A stretch of DNA of 64,000 nt from contig JAQQWL010000003.1 of NCBI GenBank assembly GCA_038363925.1, positions 248,001 through 312,000 of the forward strand, read 5' to 3'. A program made the position numbers and the translations under genes. A model generated the notes under the pieces. It had not been told where the DNA came from and searched no databases. It saw nothing but the letters and a program-made list of their open reading frames with translations. This stretch comes from Apiospora phragmitis. Taxonomy: Eukaryota > Ascomycota > Sordariomycetes > Amphisphaeriales > Apiosporaceae. Of this stretch, positions 57,019-64,000 are shown piece by piece (position 1 is the stretch's first letter; the number at the start of each line of letters is the position of its first letter).

Positions 57019-60000
57019 CTAGACCATGGATTCGTACGGGTGCGGCTCGTAAGTCGGCGGCTCCTCGCTCTCCACAGTCGGCGGCACAGAGAACTGGGGA
57101 ATCCACCGACGGATGAGGCGCGGAACACCGGCTCCCGAGGATTGAACAACCTCTTCTTTCCAGTTTAGGGCATCCCAGGCATCCACGATGTTGTGGCGTT
57201 GGGGCGACGACAGTCGGCGTTGAATATCCTCGGCGCCATGCACGTGGCCGTTGCGAACGGCTTCGACGGCCCGCAGGCGACGGACTTCACGCTCGGCCAC
57301 GACATCCGCCACGGCGTGGTATCGATCCTGGGCCGTGTTCCAGCCCGAGACCCCGTTGCTCTCCGAGGTGAGGACGTAGCGGAGAGTGTCGAATGGTAGG
57401 TTGAGAAGGATGCGCGACAGCTGCGGGGAGCACTTGGCAGGCTCGCGGGGCGAGGCGGCATCCTCTTCCGGGTAGGCCGTGGGAAGATCACCAAACTTGA
57501 TACTGGAGAGTCGGGTAGGCTTAGGCTGGGCTGGTTGACGAACCGAGGAACCTCGTGCGATGGCAGGCGCCGTCTTCTGGTAGGGCGCGGGCTTGGGAAT
57601 GGCCGGGAGCCGCGCAAAGGCGGGTGGGTCGGAGACGCTCGTGTCCAGCTCGAAGTTGGCAGGGAAAGCGTTGATGAGGAAATTGACCAAGGCCGACATG
57701 AGAATTTCCATCTCGCGACCATAGTTGTGTTCCAGCTCGGGCAGATCCGAATCATCATCCAAGAAACGCTCATGGCTATTATCCAGGGCGATGGCGAGCC
57801 CCTCCTCGACCGTGTTCCAGTTGATCATCTCGGCCGCGATCTGCAGGCCCCGAACAAGAACGTCTTGCATCTGGAGTAGGTGGCCGGCCGCAGCATACGC
57901 CAACGCGAAGTTGAACTGGTCGGCATGGCGGCCTACTTGCTCCGAGGTGGAGTGGCTGCCGACCATGGGAGGGGGAATGGGTAGCAAGGGGCCCAGATAC
58001 AGTCTCTGAACGGCCATGTACCAAGCGTCAGGGCGGCGAAGCCACAGATCCTCCGATTGAATGCTGATGGTGTGAGAACCCGGGTCTTGAGCGCGGAGAA
58101 GCATGATGGAATTCATCAAGTAAGGGCTCCGGGCCAGGATGAGCTTGTGCCCCTTGATCTTGACGGGATCCTGCCGGCGATCGGGGAAAACGAGCTCCAG
58201 AACACAGTCGGCCAGCTCGGCCGAGTTGAATTGGCTGCGGAAATAAGCGACACTATCTGCCAGGTCCTCGGCCATCATACCCGGTCTGCCCCCAAAATGA
58301 CCAGGCGCCATGAAGGGTTGGAAGTGGCCATGACCCATGGCATGGGGAAGGCCGGGAGGGTGGCTGGGATGAGGTCCGTGGTTGCCATAGCCGTGGCCAT
58401 TGGGCGGAAAGAAGTGCTGTCCATTCTCGGTGCCGTTTTGGTCTCCAGACGCCTGCGAGCCCTGGAAGCTGTGAGGCGTGGGTGGGCCGTACCGTCCCAT
58501 GTTAGGGGGGTAGCCATCGTATGGTCCATGGGGAAGGGGAGCGGGAGCCTGCACCTGGTTGTAGCCGTTCATGGTGGTCGACGGGGGTCCCATATCGTGA
58601 CGGAACGGGGCAGGATGGGCGGGGAAATTGGTGGCTGAGCTGTCCGTGTGCGCATGGCCGTGTCCGTGGATACCGTTGGTGGGATGGAAGGCCTGGTCAT
58701 TCTCGCCGCCATTAACGCTGTTCATGTGGTGGCCGTTAGGGGGCGGCATGAAGCCGGCGACGGGCGGTGGGCCGGGTGAAGGAGAGTGCGAGTGCGAGTG
58801 CGAGTGCGAGTGCGAGTGAGAATCGGGGAAGCCCATGCCTCCAAACATGATGGCGCCATTGGGAGTCGGATGAGATCGCATCGGGTGAGCCGGGTGGAAG
58901 CCGGTGGGATCGGCGCCGTGATCCATGCCTTAGACGGTGGTGGGCCTCGTGGAAGTGATGGCCGTTGGCGGCAGCATGGGGCACGAAGTCGTTGTGGGGA
59001 TAGGTCGCCGACGGAGGCTGTGAATCAAAACCGGAGGTGGGCGAAGAGAGTTCGCTCTGGTGATATGCGGCTAATAAATCAAATGGTAAGTAGATGTTCT
59101 TCAAATGGCGGTGCATGGGTATGTCTGCAGGAAACAAAGAGGAAGTACCTGGATGTTGCTGCTGCTGTTGCGGGTTGTGAGGTGCAGACCCATTACTCAG
59201 CGCGAGGGGCGTTTTCTCGGGATCGTTGGCAGGCGCAGGAACTACGGAAGCTTGAACCGAAGACGAGGAGCGTGTTCGTGCCGGGGTGTCGGGGGTATGG
59301 ATGTCGTTGGGGACGTCGCCAAAGGTGAGGTTACCAATGCCGTTGACCGGGCCGTTATTGTGCGAGGATGACTGGTTTCGCTTGTGCTGCTTTGCGTCAC
59401 CGCGGCCGTTTTGGGTCTGGTGCTTGGTTCCGTTGACGACACTGTTGTTTCTGCCGCGATTGCCCTTCTTATTGCCGTTGCCGTTCTCATGGCCGCGAGG
59501 ATGTGCGCCGTTGGTAGCACCGTTTGCCGTGGCAGAGGTGGTGTTGTTGGCGTGGGCGGCGTTTGCTGCTGATGCTGCTCCGGCCTTCTCCACAGCAGCG
59601 CCGTTGGTGGCGGCCTCGTTTCCAGAAGCCGACATGTTCTTGCGGTGGGCAGCCTTTTGCAGCGCCAGAGCTGAGTCGGGAACGGCGGCGTGGTGGTCGA
59701 TCAGAGCGGCCTCGAGAGAAGCGACGGGGTGTCCATTCGCAGAGTTGGCGGCAGGCGCACCGTTGGTCGAGGGTCGTCGCTGGTGGTGGTTTTGGTGGTT
59801 ACTGGAGTCGCGCTGCTGCTGTTGAGGCTGCGGCTTCTGCTGCTGCCGCTGATGTTGTCGGCTGGCCTGGCGATTGAGGTATTGCAAAGGAAGGGCGGGC
59901 ACGACGGTAGGGCGGGTGGCAGTCGAGACTTGCCTCTTGGGTTGCGGTGGTTGTGGTTGCGGTGCTCCGGTCGATGCTCCATTAACTCCGGCGGGCAGGG

Positions 60001-60106
60001 CTGGGGCAGGATTGGAGCCAGCAGCAGCGGTCGGAGCAACAGCAGCATGGTGATTGAGGGAGTGCTGCTTCCGCTTGATGGCCTGACCACCCTTTGGGGG
60101 CGCCAT
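57019..60106 (-). CDS. Large low-complexity protein with BTB/POZ-like domain
   Basis: Two overlapping frames (60106-58736 and 58926-57019) belong to one gene: the first breaks near 58,930-58,940, where one extra base shifts it into the second. Corrected, the protein has about 1,028 residues. The first half, from MAPPKGGQAIKRKQHS, is rich in Gln, Asn, Ala and His. The middle is a His/Pro/Gly-rich tract with a Ser-His dipeptide run. A folded BTB/POZ-like segment follows (ADCVLELVF, then KIKGHKLILARSPYLMNSIML), then helices, a FDTLRYVL block and a Pro-rich tail. BTB domains mediate dimerisation and cullin or repressor recruitment; the role here is unknown. A possible 78-base intron (59071-59148) is in frame with no stop and would remove 26 residues. 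Confidence 0.7.
58784..58819 (+). repeat. GAGTGC hexanucleotide repeat inside coding sequence
   Basis: Six tandem hexamers (the last one GAGTGA) encode, on the minus strand, alternating Ser and His in the BTB-like protein. Because the unit is six bases, length changes would keep the frame. Confidence 0.9.
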
Positions 60107-63100
60107 GATGGGTTGGGGGGAGCGAGAAGGACGGCGGTCGTTTGGTTGTGGTCAGTCGCGGGTGGGTTGGTGGGTGGTTAAGATACTATTTTTCTTTCTA
60201 GGATTGCTACTTTTCATCCACGCTTAGTTTGGGATTGGACGTTTTCGGCCTGTCCCTCCTCAAGCCAGAGTCAGACTCAGAAGTAGGACGGGGTGGAGGG
60301 AGGCCCTTGCTGAGGGGTGGCCCCAGAAAAAAACTTCGGCCTTGTCAATCAGTGCTGCCTTTCCTTCCCTCTCCTCCACCAAAAAAAAAAAAAAAAAAAG
60401 GCACAGCTGCTAGGTTATGTAGGTCACCCGGTAACAAAGAAATTCAAGCTTTGGTAACAGCAGCTCAAGTCAGTCTCGAAAAACAAGACGCAATTGGGTC
60501 AGGAATGGAAAGAAGTCTCTCAGAACACCTCAGTGCACGCAGTCGGCCGGCTGCTGGTCGGTCGGTCGGTCGCTTTTGGTTGATCTGGTTTGGATTTTGA
60601 TTTTTTTTGGGGGGCGGGGGGGGGGGATAGGGGAGACAGGGAAAAGGTGGAAATCGAACGGTCGTGGTGTGCAAGGGACCAGGAAAAAGGATGTTTTGTT
60701 CTGGCTGCTGGCTTTTCTCCGAAACCAGGGCCGATGAAGGTCCGCCACGTCGAGGAAAACCCGTTGGAATGAGGTTTCGCTGGTGTACAAGGCACAATGC
60801 AATGCTGATGACCAAGCCGTGATGGCAGCGGAATCAATTGTCCAAAAGTAAAGTAGGCGCCTAACGGGTGGGAGTCGCTATCGATGGTCGCTGCCGCTGA
60901 TGGGGGGACTTATGAGGTCAGTGTTCGGTACCTAAAGCTGGGGAGCCTGCAAGCTGAATAAGCGGCAATTGGACCTTGGCGCTAATGCTGGGCCGAAATG
61001 GAACGAACTGCCTGCGCCTACACCTGCAGATGCACCCTCCTCCTAGCTAGTAGAGAGTGTATGAAGCAATACAGACAGACAAGCAAAACAAGTGGTCTGT
61101 AGAGGATGGTCACAAGGAGGAGGAAAGGCAGATAAGTAAAGTAAGTATGTATGGCAGAGCGGATTGGATTTGCTCCGGGACTGTAAGACTGTTGAACTTT
61201 TTACCTTCCAACTCCAAAGCACTGAAAGAAAGGATGCAATGGATCACTGATACTGCATAGACCTGACGGGACCTGACCACCGGTCCACCGCACATCAGCG
61301 CTCATCAACGCTCACCATGCAAACAGCCTGCGGAAAGGGTCTATGGGTTCTAGAATACCCTCACAAACCGAGGTCACGTTTGCTCCTGGACACCAAAAGG
61401 TTTGCAGGAATCCACTCAACCAGGTATATACTTTCTGCGACTCTGCGAAAGGAGGCACCTCCAGCTCCCATGGATGCTCTGATTCCGCATTGAATCAATC
61501 AATCAAAGTGGATGCGCTTGACCTTTGTCAACGAACTACATTCTGCATTGCATTGCATTGTATTACACGCATGAATAAAGAAAGTGAAAGATGGCAATTG
61601 TATTTCCTGGAATGAGTAAGGGTTCTAGATCCGATGCATTAATAGTAGTGCCTGAGTGACATCTGGAATTGATCCAATGTCAGTGCTGTTAGTGCAGTGC
61701 ATGTACTCCATACCGCGACCAGATGCTAAAAGGTACCTGTCCAGGCCGCATGCGTCATTGGGGGCTGTCTTTCCCGAGCGGTCTATCATGTCTCAGCAAT
61801 ACGACCGCTCCCGTTGTGGTCTGTCATTCCTCTCCAGTAACAACATTGCATCAAGATGCTCTTCCACTACTTGAAACCTGGTGGGTGATAGTAACAGCAA
61901 GGCTGGTGAGCACAGCAGTGAAGCCTGATGTTTCTTCTGTCTCTTGTCCGATATGCGCCAAGACACCCGACTGCAGTTCGATTTGGTTTCGTTTTTTCTT
62001 AATCTCTCTCGTTTCGCTGGATCGATTTAAGGTTTCCGATCCGTGCACCGGACCCACACCTCGCTCAACCCCACACCTTGGTCCTTTGCCTCCAAATTCT
62101 TGGGACTCCAGCCCATGCTGATTGAGTGCAAGGCTGCCTGCCTTAGGTGCATTCGTGCAGGTAGAATGCATAAGGTATGCAGCTTCCACTGACTTCACTT
62201 ATCCACGCCGATAAAGACGGCCTGACTGCTGGCTGCATTCTGTCATAGCGCTGGAACCACTACTGGAGCCAAACCAGTGCTGCCCAGCACCCCACGTTGC
62301 ACTAAAATGAGCTGCTCGGGCCGCACGATGGGCGATTAAAGATAAAAATAGCTCCCACTGCTACCCACTACCAACCGCGCCAATTCCGTGCTGAGCGCGA
62401 TACGAGGGGCTGGAAGCTTCAATTCCGCCATCTAATCGACTACAGCATGGTGCTTTGTCACACACTGCCTTTGCTACTGCACCTTGGTAATCACTCACAA
62501 GCCGAAATGTCGGTGCTTGAAACCCCATGGTTGTGACTGAGCAAGCTACAGCGGTTGAAGCGCCACAGCCATGGCGATCCCCTCTCGCAGGCCTTTGCCA
62601 AGTCTACCTGCTGCAGCAACGCGATATACTCTATCGTCGTCTATCCGCTTAGGTGTCAAGTTACGCAATCTATGTGCTTACTGGTATCCAAATACGTGTA
62701 TGCCTTTTCGTACTTATCGTATCATGCTTCACCAGCAAAGGCAGGGAGAGAGGCTGAGCGCAACAGCTATCAAGCCTTCCCAAAGCGAACCAGGCGCCGC
62801 CACCTAGAGGCCTAGCTAGGTCTGTCACCGCCGTTGCTGTCAAATATCCGTACGGATCATTCTCTCCCTTCACACAGTCGTCGAAAAGTCTAGTCCAGCT
62901 GGGGCAAGACTTGCGACTTGGTTGCTGACTGACAACGTGTAGGGCATTGTGGTGGTAGGGCGTAGTAGGAAGCAAGGGGGAATCACCAGCCTTCCGTCGC
63001 GCAAAAGGCTATGTCTCCTTCTCGTAGGCCATGCCAACCAGGGCCAATGCCCCCTGATCTCCACCGCAACCGAAAGTGCTCTTCCACGTGATCATGCTCT

Positions 63101-64000
63101 TGGGCTCTTCTTCGCCTTTGCCGAAAGGCGAGACTACTAACGGTTTTTACTCAGCTTAAACAGACATAAGCTTCGTGGCTTCGGATCCTGCCACAGTGTG
63201 GTGTGCAGGTGCTGCTGCTCATCCTCGATAAATGTTTGCTTCCAGCTTTGGCTGTCCACGCTCTGGATGGCGATGAGATTGGCAAGCTCTTTGGGCAGCC
63301 ACTCTTGGGCCAATTCATACCTTTAACACTCATGAAAAATCCAGTTTCGGGATACTTAAGCTATCCCTAGGCGTAGAAACTGGATCAAATCGACTGCGCC
63401 GCGTTTTGATATGATACACCCCTGTGTCCTTTCTATTTATACCTATATACTGTATGGAAGCCCGAGATCACCCCTTCCCGTTACTCTAATTTGCCGCCCC
63501 TTGGTCCCATGCCTCATACGTCGACGTTTGTTGCTGCGGCACCCCAGAAGAGCTCATATCGAAAGCATCGTTATTCTGTGTTGGCCGTCTCGTGGGAACA
63601 TCCTTTTACTGTGCTTCGGGTTCTTATTAAGTCAGTTTCCGGCTCACTTCTTTAAAGCTTAGATAGGTTCCAGTGCAAATAGTCGATAACCACGGGCATC
63701 CACAGCTGCACTGCGACGCTTTGCCTGTAGTTCAAGTTCAAGGAACAGCCAGAATATACTGAAAGGTAAACTAATAAACTCTTCTAATAGGGCCTGATAA
63801 CTGGTTGATGCCTTTCAGCTATCAGTGTGAAGACTTTCTCATACGGCCACTTGTACAAAAGAAAATAAGAAGAGTAAGAAGAAGAATAAAAAGAAGAAAA
63901 CATTGCCCATGGCTACGTAGTCTCGACCTGATCCACCAATTGATGTGCCATATTGCTCGTATATCATAAAATCGAAGAGGAAGGTGAAATTGGTCGGTAT
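60107..64000. other. Gene-poor end of the window
   Basis: No gene is supported over nearly 4 kb. A 19-base A run lies at 60381-60399, and T8 followed by an interrupted G run at 60601-60626. Short frames (for example 61343-61615 +, 61723-62121 +, 62670-62975 -) overlap one another on both strands and show no domains. The region just left of 60,200 probably contains the promoter and 5' leader of the BTB-like gene. Confidence 0.5.

Noticed and set aside
1..64000. CRISPR arrays, bacterial operons or phage
   Set aside because: No regularly spaced repeats were found, and the introns and gene families are fungal.

Overview
This is nuclear DNA from a filamentous ascomycete (Pezizomycotina). The genes have short introns of about 50-90 bases with GTRNGY-type donors and CTAAC-like branch sites. 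The families are fungal: Zn2Cys6 activator, Dal5-type transporter, Bye1, and DUF3435. About 28.7 kb of TA-rich sequence carries the marks of repeat-induced point mutation (RIP), which is specific to this group. I cannot name the species.

The window has two compartments. Bases 1-28,740 are AT-rich and hold no intact gene. They hold decayed relics whose frames are broken mainly by Trp-to-stop or Gln-to-stop changes. Recognisable relics are a GH18 chitinase (1344-2196, +), a chromodomain protein (2385-2960, -), an ankyrin protein (4233-4959, -), a CSC1/OSCA-type channel (13148-14772, +), a GH64-like beta-1,3-glucanase (20330-21182, -) and a DUF3435 protein (23690-26086, -). Diverged direct repeats flank the channel relic and the DUF3435 relic. 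A GC-richer island at 26.54-26.93 kb seems to have been spared.

Bases 28,796-60,106 are gene-bearing. The first block looks like a nitrogen-scavenging cluster: 5-oxoprolinase (-), a divergent Dal5-type MFS transporter (+), a Zn2Cys6 regulator (-) and a sarcosine/saccharopine-oxidase-like FAD enzyme (+). A paired GATA site lies between the oxoprolinase and the transporter. Next come a rhomboid-like, possibly mitochondrial protease, a small one-TM protein, a large homeodomain plus zinc-finger regulator, the 20S proteasome subunit alpha-3 (PRE9/PSMA4 type), a Bye1-type PHD/TFIIS/SPOC protein, a short-chain dehydrogenase and a long low-complexity BTB-like protein. The last 3.9 kb has no gene I can support.

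Several genes in the second block, above all the oxoprolinase, need single-base frame corrections. Most of these lie in short homopolymers, while splice sites stay intact and substitution-type stops are absent. Uncorrected sequence error or recent indel-only decay would both explain this, so coordinates for those genes are exon spans and not uninterrupted frames. All family assignments come from reading translations by eye; no database search was run.
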